The translations under genes were made by a program, and so were the position numbers. A stretch of 20,713 nucleotides of DNA from JAEKLB01 sp050249235 (GTDB lineage: Bacteria; Actinomycetota; Acidimicrobiia; Acidimicrobiales; CADCSY01): positions 1 through 20,713 of the forward strand of contig JBFWQW010000050.1 in NCBI GenBank assembly GCA_050249235.1, written 5' to 3'. Positions 1-7,229 of the stretch are shown here, one piece after another; position 1 is the stretch's first letter; each line of letters starts with the position of its first letter. The notes under the pieces are model-generated. The model made no database searches. It was given only the letters and a program-made list of their open reading frames with translations, and was not told the DNA's origin.

Positions 1-444
1 CACGTCGCCACCATCGAGACGGGCTACTTCGGGCTCGTCTTCGGGCGACCGTTCCCCGAGGCGCTGCCCTGGATGGAGGACGGCGAGCCGAACGGCGACC
101 TGTGGGTCCGGGCCGGCGAGTCGTCGCAAGGCGTCGTCGCCTTCTGCCGGCGGGCCTGGGCCCATGCCGACGCAACCATCGAGGAGCTCGCGATCGACGC
201 CGTCGGAGAGGTGCCGTGGTGGCCGGAAGGGGACCGGGAGCTCTCGCTCCATCGGGCCCTGGTCCACGTGCTCACCGACGTCTACCGCCATGCCAGCCAC
301 GCCGACGTGCTCCGCGAGTCGATCGACGGTGCCGTCGGGATGGACCGCCGGTGGTCCAACCTCCCCGCCGGTGACCAGCCGTGGTGGGCGGACCATCGAG
401 CGAAGGTCGAGGCGGCCGCGCGGCAGGCGGGCGAGGTGACGTGA
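1..444 (+). CDS. DinB/DUF664 family protein (3' part, truncated by window edge)
   Basis: The gene runs in from the left edge, with frame 1 open from base 1, and ends at TGA 442-444. The visible 147 residues resemble the DUF664 branch of the DinB four-helix-bundle superfamily, putative divalent-metal-dependent thiol (mycothiol) transferases. A His opens the visible part (HVATIETGYFG, a typical HxxxVE-like metal-ligand helix). A second pair sits near the C-terminus in YRHASHADVLRESIDG, the usual HxxH-type helix followed by the family's conserved ESIDG ending. These three His would form the metal triad. The role in detoxification is inferred from the family; the substrate is unknown. The neighbour at 459 is convergent, with only 14 bp between stops. 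The missing N-terminus prevents a length comparison. Confidence 0.8.
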   Translation, partial: HVATIETGYFGLVFGRPFPEALPWMEDGEPNGDLWVRAGESSQGVVAFCRRAWAHADATIEELAIDAVGEVPWWPEGDRELSLHRALVHVLTDVYRHASHADVLRESIDGAVGMDRRWSNLPAGDQPWWADHRAKVEAAARQAGEVT

Positions 445-458
445 CGGGCCGGCTGGCC

Positions 459-2102
459 TCAGCGACGGACGATGTCGTGCTCGAAGGCGAACGCCGTCGC
501 CGCCGAGCGGGAGGACACGCCGATCTTCGTGAAGATGTTCGAGAGGTGCCGTGACACCGTCTTGACCGAGAGGACGAGCGAGCCGGCGATCTCGCTGTTG
601 GTCATGCCCGACGCCGTCAGTCGCAGCACCTCGACCTCACGCTCGGTCAGCCCCCCGGGGAGGGAGCGCCTCGGGGCGTCACCGCTGGCGATGCGGGCCT
701 CGAGCTGGGCCCCGATCTCGTCGAACAGCCGGGCCGCGGACCCGAACGAGTCCGCGGCACCGTGCTCGTCACCGGCCCGGCGGAGCGCTTCACCGATCAG
801 GGTCCGGGTCGTGGCCACCTCGTAGGGGACGTCGAGCTGCTGCCAGGCGCGGCACGCGTCCCGCAGCGTGTCCAGGGCCCCAGGTTCGCCGACGGCGAGC
901 CGCAGCCGCCCCCGGGTGGCCAGGGCGGTCGCCAGGAGGAACGCCGAGCCGTACCGGTCGGCGATCTGCTCCAGGTCGGACGCCGCGGCCGAGGCCTCGT
1001 CGAGGTCGTCGCCGGCGATGGCGATGTGGACGAGCATCGGCAGGAGCTTGGCCCTCGACAGCGGTGACGACCCGCAGCCGGCCATGCACCGGTCGATCGC
1101 CGCCCGGGCATCGGCGACGTGACCCTGCGCGAGCCGGAGGAGTGCGTAGCCACCGCACACCTGGCCGGTCATCTCCTCGGCCCGGCCGAAGGCCTCGGCG
1201 GCCGCCTCGAGGTCACCGAGGCGCCGCCGGATGTCGCCCATCTCGGCGAAGGCCGCGGCCGCGTTCGGCAGGTGGCTCCCGAGCAGCTCCTCGCCGGCGC
1301 GGGCCGCCTCCGCCGCCGCCTCGGCGAGCAACCCGCGACGCTTCAGCACGACGGCGTGGTGAACCCTGCAGATCCCGGGGAACACGGCCCGGGGATGCTG
1401 TTCCGACCAGGCCGCCGTGGCCGAGGTCCACTCGTCGGCCCGGTCGAGGTCGCCGACCTCCTCACAGGCGCTGACGAGGCTGCAGAAGACCTTGCCGGTC
1501 GAGTACGGCCGCAACCGCCCCTCGACCGCGAAGAGCATGGCGTCGTCGAGGCGGGCGAACCCTGCCTCCGGGTCACCGAGGTCGATGAGCACCCGCCCCA
1601 GGGCCTGGAGCGCCTCGGCCTCCAGATCGGCCGACCGGATCCGCCGGCCGAGCTCGACCGCCGAGCGGGCGGCGTCGGCCGCGGCGTCCAGCTCACCCCG
1701 ACCGTGGGCCAGCTCGGCCTCGCGGAGCACCATGGCCCCGTACTCGGGGCTCTCCGGGTGGGGCTCGAGCGCGGCCCGGGCCCGGCGCAGCCACGTGGCC
1801 GCGATGACGGGCCGCACCCGCATCTGGTGGTGCTCGTAGAGCCACACCGAGCACTGGCCGGCCCGACGCCCGTCGCCGAGCCCGTCGTAGAGGCGGTAGG
1901 CCCCCTCGCGGGCGGCGATGCAGTCGTCGAGCCGACCCAGCCACCAGGCCGCGTCGGCGAGCAGGTCGAGGCGCTCGGCTTCCCCGGCCGGGTCGTCGAT
2001 CGACACCGCGCTGCCGGCGTCGAACGCCGCCTGCCAGTCGTGGTGGGCGATGGCGTCTCGGAGAGTCGTGAGTGGGTCGTCGCTCATGGTGCTGGCATCC
2101 AA
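459..2102 (-). CDS. TPR-repeat LuxR-type transcriptional regulator
   Basis: Predicted DNA-binding regulator of 547 residues. The last ~66 residues are a LuxR-type helix-turn-helix (LTEREVEVLRLTASGMTN, then IAGSLVLSVKTVSRHLSNIF). The first ~470 residues are Ala/Leu/Glu-rich helical pairs of TPR type (for example EAFARAEE-like, AEAARAGEEL and ADSFGSAARLFDEIG segments). There is no Walker A motif, so this is not a full MalT/LAL protein; the NTPase module is absent and TPRs fill the N-terminus. Start: the codon at 2102 is TTG with GGAGG (2111-2115) 8 nt upstream. An in-frame ATG at 2087 has no Shine-Dalgarno sequence nearby, so TTG is preferred but not certain. The cupin gene lies 58 bp upstream on the same strand. 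Signal and target genes are unknown. Confidence 0.85.
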   Translation of the reverse strand: MDASTMSDDPLTTLRDAIAHHDWQAAFDAGSAVSIDDPAGEAERLDLLADAAWWLGRLDDCIAAREGAYRLYDGLGDGRRAGQCSVWLYEHHQMRVRPVIAATWLRRARAALEPHPESPEYGAMVLREAELAHGRGELDAAADAARSAVELGRRIRSADLEAEALQALGRVLIDLGDPEAGFARLDDAMLFAVEGRLRPYSTGKVFCSLVSACEEVGDLDRADEWTSATAAWSEQHPRAVFPGICRVHHAVVLKRRGLLAEAAAEAARAGEELLGSHLPNAAAAFAEMGDIRRRLGDLEAAAEAFGRAEEMTGQVCGGYALLRLAQGHVADARAAIDRCMAGCGSSPLSRAKLLPMLVHIAIAGDDLDEASAAASDLEQIADRYGSAFLLATALATRGRLRLAVGEPGALDTLRDACRAWQQLDVPYEVATTRTLIGEALRRAGDEHGAADSFGSAARLFDEIGAQLEARIASGDAPRRSLPGGLTEREVEVLRLTASGMTNSEIAGSLVLSVKTVSRHLSNIFTKIGVSSRSAATAFAFEHDIVRR

Positions 2103-2127
2103 GGAGTGGCCCTCCAGGGCGCGGCCG

Positions 2128-2133
2128 ACGCTA
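2128..2133 (-). promoter_or_regulatory. Candidate -10 hexamer for the LuxR-type regulator
   Basis: On the minus strand TAGCGT fits the actinobacterial TANNNT -10 pattern. It would give a transcript start near 2121 and a short leader that includes the GGAGG at 2111-2115. No convincing -35 is seen. It suggests the regulator can be transcribed independently of the cupin gene. Confidence 0.35.
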
Positions 2134-2160
2134 CGCGCTCCTCCCGGCGGGCGGCTGGTG

Positions 2161-2529
2161 TCAGGATGCCGCCAGCTGGGCGCCGAGGTGCTGGAGCACC
2201 GGGCGGATCTCGGCCGACGGGCTGAACTCGACGAAGGTCACGCCCTCGTCGGTCCAGGCGGTGTGCCCGCCCGGCCAGTAGTAGAGGTCGCCGGCCCGGC
2301 AGGTCTCCTCGGTGCCGTCGGCGTGCCCGAGGGTGATCGAGCCGTCGAGCACGTACCCGGCGTGCGGGCACTGGCACCGGTCGCCGGGCAGGCCGACGAA
2401 GAGAGGCGTGAGGTCGACGCCGGCGGGGAGCCTGATCCAGCGCACGAGCTGGTCTCCCCACTCGATGCCTCGGGTCAGGATGCCGTCGACGTCCATCTCG
2501 ACGGGGATCTCGTCGATGGTTGCCCGCAT
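2161..2529 (-). CDS. Small cupin-fold protein
   Basis: A single-domain cupin of 122 residues. The cupin core is visible as GDRCQCPHAGYVLDGSITL (residues ~49-67), then a turn and GDLYYWPGGHTAWTDEG, the usual motif 2 region with a possible metal-binding His. The CxCPHxGYVLxG signature is typical of a common actinobacterial cupin group of unknown substrate. The start is ATG 2529, because AGAGGAG lies 8 nt upstream; the reading frame stays open further upstream but without family similarity. It lies upstream of the LuxR-type gene on the same strand and is divergent from the DinB-like gene at 2855. A ligand-binding or sensor role next to the regulator is possible but is inference only. Confidence 0.85.
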   Translation of the reverse strand: MRATIDEIPVEMDVDGILTRGIEWGDQLVRWIRLPAGVDLTPLFVGLPGDRCQCPHAGYVLDGSITLGHADGTEETCRAGDLYYWPGGHTAWTDEGVTFVEFSPSAEIRPVLQHLGAQLAAS

Positions 2530-2854
2530 GTTCGGTTCTCCTCTGGGTCCGTGCCGGTCAGGTCCCGGCGGTTGCGACCAGCGTCCGCCGACCCGCCCCC
2601 GGTGCGCATCGGGACGACGCCGCAAGCGCCGGGCTCGCGGCGCGGCGACGCATGGGGCGTCCTGCCCATGCGGTGCCCGGCGTCGCGACCGAAGATGGGG
2701 CGCGTGGCCGATGACCGCCGGTCCGGGTCCGGCGCACGATGTGGTCATGGCGCAGCACGAACGTCCCGACGTCGGCGACCTGATCTCGGCCGGTCGAGAC
2801 CGGGAAGCCGCCCGTCTGGGCGCATCCGGACCAGACCAACGCCTCGGAGGACCG
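2530..2854. other. 325-bp divergent intergenic region
   Basis: This lies between the divergent cupin and DinB-like genes and should hold both promoters. I see only the two Shine-Dalgarno sites at its ends and a local direct repeat GGTCCGGGTCCGG around 2720. No -10 of TANNNT type stands out. An in-frame upstream ATG near 2748 would extend the DinB-like protein, but the added residues look unrelated to the family. Confidence 0.5.
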
Positions 2855-3394
2855 ATGGAACCCCTTGCCCAGCTCGACCAGCTCATGCCCGCGCTCGGCG
2901 GGCTCGTCACCACCATCACGCCCGACGAGCTCGACGAGCGGACGCCGTGCACCGAGTTCACCGTCCGCGGGGTGCTCGAGCACATGGTCGGCGGCGCCGC
3001 CCAGTTCGCCGCCGCATACCGGGGCGACGAGCCCCACGAGTTCGACACCGCGGACATCCTCCCGGAGTGGGAGCGGGCCATGACCGAGCTCGCCGCGGCC
3101 ATCCGGGCGCCGGGCGCCCTCGAGAAGGAGGTGGCCGCGCCCTTCGGCGTCGTCTCCGGCGAGACGTTCGCCCGCTTCGTCGCCTTCGACGGGCTCGTCC
3201 ACGGCTGGGACATCGCCCGGGCGACCGGCAGGGCCTACGACCCGCCGGACGAGCTGGTGGCCGCGGTCGACGAGTTCGCCCACGGCGCCGTCGACCCGCT
3301 CCGCGACGGCAGGACCTTCGCCGCCGCGACCGTGGCGCCCGCCGGCGCCGACCCGTTGACCCGTCTCGCCGCGTACACCGGCCGCACCGTCTGA
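2855..3394 (+). CDS. TIGR03086-type DinB-like metal-binding protein
   Basis: A 179-residue protein of the mycothiol-dependent maleylpyruvate isomerase-like/TIGR03086 group. The N-terminal helix is MEPLAQLDQLMPALGGLVTT, then CTEFTVRGVLEHMVGGAAQF with a His metal ligand. A second ligand pair sits in FDGLVHGWDIARATG, the characteristic (V)HxWDxA motif. The C-terminal segment ends PLTRLAAYTGR, the normal family ending. ATG 2855 is chosen because GGAGG (2846-2850) lies just upstream and homologues start with this helix. It probably binds a divalent metal and a low-molecular-weight thiol; the reaction here is unknown. The methyltransferase starts 25 bp downstream on the same strand, so the two are probably co-transcribed. 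Confidence 0.85.
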   Translation: MEPLAQLDQLMPALGGLVTTITPDELDERTPCTEFTVRGVLEHMVGGAAQFAAAYRGDEPHEFDTADILPEWERAMTELAAAIRAPGALEKEVAAPFGVVSGETFARFVAFDGLVHGWDIARATGRAYDPPDELVAAVDEFAHGAVDPLRDGRTFAAATVAPAGADPLTRLAAYTGRTV

Positions 3395-3419
3395 CGTTCC
3401 GGACCAAGGGAGAAGCGCC

Positions 3420-4445
3420 ATGTCCATCACCGCGCCCGCGCTGCCCGACCAGGTCGCCAAGCTGCTCGGCCCGATCAGCGGGACCGCGACCGTCTGGGGA
3501 CTCGAGCTGGCCGTACGGCTCGGGCTCGTCGACCTGCTGGCGACCCGTCCGGACGGGTTGAGCGCGGAGGACGCCGCTGGCGCCCTCGACCTCGACCCGC
3601 TCTACACGCACGTCATCCTGCGGTCGGCCTACGCCGCCGAGGTCCTGGAGCGTGACGGTGACCGGTACCGCCTCGCCGACCACATGGCCACCCTGCTGCT
3701 CGACCAGGACCACCCCGCGTTCCTCGGCGGCGCGCTCAAGGTGTTCGTGGCCATGCGGGAGACCTTCCTCGACCTCCGCCGCTTCGCCGGCACCGGCCAG
3801 CGGGAGTGGTGGTCGAACTTCGACCCCGAGTGGATCGACGCCGTGGGCACGCACTGCCAGGCCTACTACCGGCGCCTCGTGGACACCGTGCTGCCCCAGC
3901 TGCCGAAGGTGCAGGCCCGGTTCGTCGCCGGCGCCCGCCTCCTCGACGTCGCCTGCGGAACCTGCCGGGGACCGGCGAAGATCGTCGACGCCCACCCCGC
4001 CACCCGGGTCACCGCCGTCGACGCCGACGCCTACACGCTCGGGGTCGCCGAGCGGGAGATGAAGGAGCGCGGCATCGGCGACCGGTTCACCTTCGTCGAG
4101 TCGTTCCTCGAGTCGCTCGACATCGACGGGGGCCACGACGTCGCCCACGTCAACGTCTCGCTCCACGAGGCCCGCGACATCCCCGAGGCCGTCGCCCGGG
4201 TGCACCGGGCCCTCGAGCCCGGCGGCACCTTCCTCGTCTCGGAGTTCCCGTTCCCCGAGCACGAGGAGGACTGCCGCACCGTGCCCGGCCGGATCATGTG
4301 CGGTGTCCAGTTCTTCGAGTCCCACATCGGCTGCCAGCTGCTCCCCGCGGGGCACTTCGTCGAGCACCTCGAACGGGCGGGCTTCCGCGACGTCGGCGTC
4401 ATCGACGTCAACCCCATGCACGTGGTCATCCACGGGACGAAGTAG
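3420..4445 (+). CDS. Class I SAM-dependent methyltransferase with winged-helix N-terminus
   Basis: A 341-residue cytosolic methyltransferase of O-methyltransferase-like architecture. Residues ~20-95 form a winged-helix dimerisation region (GLELAVRLGLVDLLATRPDG, then HVILRSAYAAEVLERDGDRY). The Rossmann domain begins near residue 170 with motif I LLDVACGTCRGPAKI (174-188), a variant in which the usual GTG is GTC. An acidic residue after strand 2 (AVDADAYTLGVAE, D201) should bind the ribose. A post-motif EPGGTFLVSEF segment is at 266-276. The start is supported by GGGAG 7 nt upstream. It follows the DinB-like gene at 25 bp. The substrate, probably a small molecule, cannot be read from the sequence. 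Confidence 0.85.
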   Translation: MSITAPALPDQVAKLLGPISGTATVWGLELAVRLGLVDLLATRPDGLSAEDAAGALDLDPLYTHVILRSAYAAEVLERDGDRYRLADHMATLLLDQDHPAFLGGALKVFVAMRETFLDLRRFAGTGQREWWSNFDPEWIDAVGTHCQAYYRRLVDTVLPQLPKVQARFVAGARLLDVACGTCRGPAKIVDAHPATRVTAVDADAYTLGVAEREMKERGIGDRFTFVESFLESLDIDGGHDVAHVNVSLHEARDIPEAVARVHRALEPGGTFLVSEFPFPEHEEDCRTVPGRIMCGVQFFESHIGCQLLPAGHFVEHLERAGFRDVGVIDVNPMHVVIHGTK

Positions 4446-4471
4446 CGCCGGCGCCCCGAGCGGCGCCCGGC
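4446..4471. terminator. Candidate bidirectional terminator hairpin
   Basis: GGCGCC (4450-4455) and GGCGCC (4462-4467) form a perfect 6-bp stem with a 6-nt loop. It fills the 26-bp gap between the convergent methyltransferase and VOC stop codons. No U-tract follows on either strand, so intrinsic termination is uncertain. Confidence 0.35.
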
Positions 4472-4867
4472 TCAGGCGGTCGGAAGCGTGTACGCGAGCT
4501 CGTGCTTGGGCTCGTACAGCATGATCGGGTCGATGCCGGGCACCTCCAGCATCGCGACGAGCCCGTACCCCTCGTCGACGACGTCCGCAGCGAACGTCGC
4601 GCCCCGCGAGCGCAGGTCGCCCATCGTGGCTTCGAGGTCGTCGCACATCAGCGAGATCTGGTGCTGCCGGGGATGGTCGTAGGTCGTGCCCTCCCAGACC
4701 GAGTGGGTGGGATGCACCCCTATCTCGCTGCGGCCCGTCCCGAAGATCAGCCAGCCGGGCTCGGAGCCGGCGTCCTCGACATACGGCCAGCCGAGGACGT
4801 CCCGGAGGAATGCCCTCGTCGACGGCGCGTCGTCCGAGTAGACGAGCAGGTGGACCGAGGTGATCAT
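4472..4867 (-). CDS. VOC (glyoxalase/bleomycin-resistance fold) family protein
   Basis: A 131-residue protein with the paired beta-alpha-beta-beta-beta modules of the vicinal oxygen chelate superfamily. Module 1 begins MITSVHLLVYSDDAPSTRAF and includes FLRDVLGWPYVED. Module 2 runs through HQISLMCDDLEATMGDLRSRG and ends LEVPGIDPIMLYEP, the typical strand carrying a metal-ligand Glu. H6 and H53 are plausible further ligands. The reaction is unknown; VOC proteins include dioxygenases, isomerases and resistance proteins. Start: ATG 4867 has GGGAG touching it, which is unusable as a Shine-Dalgarno site. However, TAGCGT lies exactly 7 nt upstream, which fits a leaderless transcript. A GTG at 4924 would extend the protein with residues unlike the family. 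Confidence 0.85.
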   Translation of the reverse strand: MITSVHLLVYSDDAPSTRAFLRDVLGWPYVEDAGSEPGWLIFGTGRSEIGVHPTHSVWEGTTYDHPRQHQISLMCDDLEATMGDLRSRGATFAADVVDEGYGLVAMLEVPGIDPIMLYEPKHELAYTLPTA

Positions 4868-4874
4868 CTCCCGG

Positions 4875-4880
4875 ACGCTA
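4875..4880 (-). promoter_or_regulatory. -10 hexamer for leaderless VOC transcript
   Basis: The minus strand reads TAGCGT, then 7 nt, then the ATG of the VOC gene. The spacing places transcription start at or next to the A of ATG. Its TAG is also the stop codon of the truncated P-loop reading frame. Confidence 0.5.
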
Positions 4881-5141
4881 GGCCCGTCGCGTCGCCCGTG
4901 ACGGCCCGGCCGCGACTCGGGCACGGGTGAGTGCGTGACCCGGCTTGCGGATCGACTCGAGGTCGATCACGGCGTTCGGCACCTGACGCTCGGCGAGGAC
5001 GTCGTTGACCTCCGACGCCACGGTCGACTTGCCGGCGCCGACGGTCCCGGTGAGGAGGAGGACGGCATCGGGCGACCTCCCCTCGACCGGTGCATCCGTC
5101 GCCCCGAGGGCGCTGCCAAGAGGGGGTTCCATCCGGCCCAT
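4878..5141 (-). pseudogene. Truncated P-loop (AAA/kinase-like) nucleotide-binding protein
   Basis: An 87-codon reading frame that begins like the small P-loop kinase-type ATP-binding proteins of actinobacteria. DAVLLLTGTVGAGKSTVASE carries a Walker A motif (GTVGAGKS), followed by VNDVLAERQVPNAVIDLESI, the normal second strand. Relatives usually continue for about 100 more residues with the remaining nucleotide-binding motifs. Here the similarity stops after AVIDLESIRK and the frame ends in an Arg/Ala-rich tail at TAG 4878-4880, only 10 bp before the VOC start codon. No continuation exists in the other frames because the VOC gene occupies that space. A 3' deletion relic is most likely; a short functional peptide is less likely. 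The start is uncertain (ATG 5141 or 5132); neither has a good Shine-Dalgarno site. Confidence 0.6.
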
Positions 5142-5364
5142 GGAGACACGTGTGGGCCCACCGTCGGTCCGGGGCCGGGGCCGGGCCGGCGCACCGCTCG
5201 CCCCGGACCCCCGCCGGCAGCGGCGGAAGTCGGCGACCGGTCCCACGGTCGATCGCTATGCCCGGGCGGGCTCGGTCGCCAACCGCCGAGATCGGAGAGC
5301 GGCGCGCGCCTCCCGGCGACGATGAGCCGGGAACCGGAACGGGCGCGACCTGCCGCGCCGCCTC

Positions 5365-5796
5365 TCAGGCCGGCAGTGGTCGGAAGTGCGGGAGGCTGAC
5401 CTCCGGGGTGACGGCGGTGAACACCACCTCGACGGGCATGCCGATCCGGACGGCGTCCGGGTCGATGTCGACGACGTTGCTGACCAGCTTCAGGTGCGGC
5501 TCCTCCGGCAGCTCGATGACCGCCAGCGTGTAGGGCACCTTCGTCATGAAGTAGGGGTCGAACGGCTGGAGCGGGATGGTGAACGTGTCCACCACGCCCC
5601 GGCCCGAGACCTGGCTCGGCGCCAGGTTCGTCCCCTGGCAGAACCGGCACACGAGCTTGGGCGGATGGATGTAGTGGCCGCAGTCGCCGCAGCGCTGGAT
5701 GAGGAGCTTGTGCTCCCGGCAGCCGTCCCAGAAGAACTGGCTCAGGGCATCGGGACGGGGAACGATCGGCTGGGGCGACGCGGCCGCTGTGCTCAC
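5365..5796 (-). CDS. DUF35 OB-fold protein with rubredoxin-like zinc ribbon
   Basis: A 143-residue protein of the DUF35 (ACAC) family. The N-terminal helix PDALSQFFWDGCREHKLLIQ leads into a zinc ribbon with C36xxC39 and C50xxC53. An OB-fold follows (GRGVVDTFTIPLQPFDPYF through VEVVFTAVTPEVSLPHFRPL). In steroid side-chain degradation, such proteins (the DUF35 part of ChsH2 and relatives) bind Ltp2-type aldolases and acyl-CoA hydratases, and they stabilise and channel acyl-CoA substrates. Here it is divergent from an Ltp2-like thiolase gene 119 bp away, the expected partner. The start is GTG 5796 with GGAG 9 nt upstream. The partnership is inferred from context and family. Confidence 0.88.
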   Translation of the reverse strand: MSTAAASPQPIVPRPDALSQFFWDGCREHKLLIQRCGDCGHYIHPPKLVCRFCQGTNLAPSQVSGRGVVDTFTIPLQPFDPYFMTKVPYTLAVIELPEEPHLKLVSNVVDIDPDAVRIGMPVEVVFTAVTPEVSLPHFRPLPA

Positions 5797-5915
5797 GGCC
5801 CGAGTCTCCCCCGCCCCGGCCGCACCCCGCCACCGGGTCGCCGGTTGGTCGACACCCGGCGGAACGGATCCCGCGGTCGCGATAGAACGACCGTCGAGAG
5901 ACCGGGGGGTCGGGA

Positions 5916-7106
5916 ATGGTCAACGCAGCCAGCAGGGTCGCCATCGCCGGGGTGGGCTACTCGACCATCGGTCGACGTCTGCCCATCCCCGACGACGAGC
6001 TCGTCCGCCAGGCGGTCACCGCGGCGATGGACGACGCCGGGATGACTGTCGCCGACATCGACGGCATCAGCACGATGGGCGGCGACGCCATGTCCATCGG
6101 CTGGCTCCTCGGCATCATGCCGATCGACTACCACTTCACCTCCCCGGGGGGACCGGCGTTCATCGAGCCGACGGTGCAGGCGATCAACGCCGTGGCCGCC
6201 GGCATGGCCCACACCGTCCTGACCATCAGGCTCATCCGCCAGATGCCGGGTCAGACCGATCGCGTCCGTGCCCCCGCCGGCCCGCCCCGCGAGCCGGCGA
6301 TGATCGACAGCGGTGGCTTCCTGGGCAGTGCCCGGGACCCCTTGGCGGCCGCCCAGTTCTCCGCCCCGTTCGGTACCGGGGCGGCCGCGGCGACCATCGC
6401 CGGCTTCCAGATGCAGGCCCACATGAGCCGGTACGGAACGACCGAGGAGCAGTTCGCGCAGAACGCGGTGAACCAGCGCTACCACGCCTCGATGAACGAC
6501 GACGCGCTCCTGCGCGACCCGATCACGGTCGACGACTACCTCAACGCCCGCTACATCTCGAAGCCGGTCCGCCTCTTCGACTGCGACTACCCGTGCGATT
6601 CGGTGTCGGCGGTGATCTTCACCACCGCCGAGCGGGCCCGTGACTGGCGCAAGAAGCCGGTGCACGTCGAGTCCTGGGCGCTGTCGGCCATCCGCGACTT
6701 CGACATGGCGCTGCTCGAGGACCACACCGCGAACGCCCCGGTCCACTGCGCGGAGGCACTCTGGTCACGCACCGATCTGACGCCGGCCGACGTGGACTGC
6801 GCCCAGCTCTACGACGGGTTCACCATCATCACCTTCGAGTGGCTCGAGGCCCTCGGGTTCTGCGGGCCCGGGGAGGCCGGCCCGTTCATCCAGGCCGGCA
6901 ACACCCGGCTCGGCGGCTCGCTGCCCGTCAACACCGACGGCGGCGCCTGCAACGTGGGCCGCCGCCACGGCGCCAACTTCTGCATCGAGGCCACCCGCCA
7001 GATCCGCGGCGGCGAGAGCGGCGAACGGCAGGTGCCGGGCTGCGAGGTGTCCGTCTGGGCCAACGCCGTCGGGCCCTACGCCGGCGCCGTGCTCCTCACC
7101 GCCTGA
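5916..7106 (+). CDS. Ltp2-like thiolase-superfamily protein (SCP2-thiolase/lipid-transfer type)
   Basis: A 396-residue thiolase-fold protein of the non-thiolytic group that includes the steroid aldolase Ltp2. The N-terminal half has VAIAGVGYSTIG and the AINAVAAGMAHTVL helix. The centre carries RLFDCDYPCDSVSAVIFT (219-236), and CAQLYDGFTIITFEWLEALG contains Y299, which aligns with the catalytic Tyr region of Ltp2. The C-terminus shows VNTDGGACNVGRRHGANF and RQVPGCEVSVWANAVG. Residue 350 (R in VGRRHG) lies where many relatives carry a Tyr, so the second catalytic Tyr may be missing. Predicted role: retro-aldol cleavage of a beta-hydroxyacyl-CoA, with the divergent DUF35 protein as partner. Only a weak G-rich Shine-Dalgarno site is seen. 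Confidence 0.87.
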   Translation: MVNAASRVAIAGVGYSTIGRRLPIPDDELVRQAVTAAMDDAGMTVADIDGISTMGGDAMSIGWLLGIMPIDYHFTSPGGPAFIEPTVQAINAVAAGMAHTVLTIRLIRQMPGQTDRVRAPAGPPREPAMIDSGGFLGSARDPLAAAQFSAPFGTGAAAATIAGFQMQAHMSRYGTTEEQFAQNAVNQRYHASMNDDALLRDPITVDDYLNARYISKPVRLFDCDYPCDSVSAVIFTTAERARDWRKKPVHVESWALSAIRDFDMALLEDHTANAPVHCAEALWSRTDLTPADVDCAQLYDGFTIITFEWLEALGFCGPGEAGPFIQAGNTRLGGSLPVNTDGGACNVGRRHGANFCIEATRQIRGGESGERQVPGCEVSVWANAVGPYAGAVLLTA

Positions 7107-7130
7107 GCGCCCGCTCCGGCCTCGGGGCGC
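7107..7130 (+). terminator. Hairpin directly after the thiolase stop codon
   Basis: GCGCCC (7107-7112) pairs with GGGCGC (7125-7130) across a 12-nt loop, starting one base after TGA. There is no U-tract, so it is a candidate terminator or 3'-end stabiliser only. Confidence 0.35.
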
Positions 7131-7171
7131 CTCCTGCGGCACCCCGACCACCAGGAGCATGTTCCTCCATC

Positions 7172-7204
7172 TCGACCGGGCCGGGGTCGTCCCGGCCGAG
7201 TCGA
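7172..7204. terminator. Strong hairpin between convergent thiolase and crotonase genes
   Basis: GGCCGGG (7179-7185) and CCCGGCC (7191-7197) form a perfect 7-bp stem with loop GTCGT. An outer stem TCGAC (7172-7176) / GTCGA (7200-7204) sits across a 2x2 internal loop. Its place 26 bp past the minus-strand stop fits a bidirectional terminator. No U-run is present. Confidence 0.5.
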
Positions 7205-7229
7205 CAGCGAACGGGATGGCGCGGCTGGG

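Noticed and set aside
1119..2225. Long plus-strand frame opposite the LuxR-type regulator
   Set aside because: It lies antisense to a gene with a clear HTH and TPR composition; its Gly/Arg/Pro-rich product has no recognisable domain.
4868..4924. N-terminal extension of the VOC protein from GTG 4924
   Set aside because: The added residues are Arg/Gly-rich and unlike VOC proteins; ATG 4867 has a well-placed -10 for a leaderless start.
5146..5153. ACACGTGT palindrome upstream of the kinase relic as an operator
   Set aside because: A single 8-bp palindrome in front of a probable pseudogene; such sites occur by chance and nothing else supports regulation.
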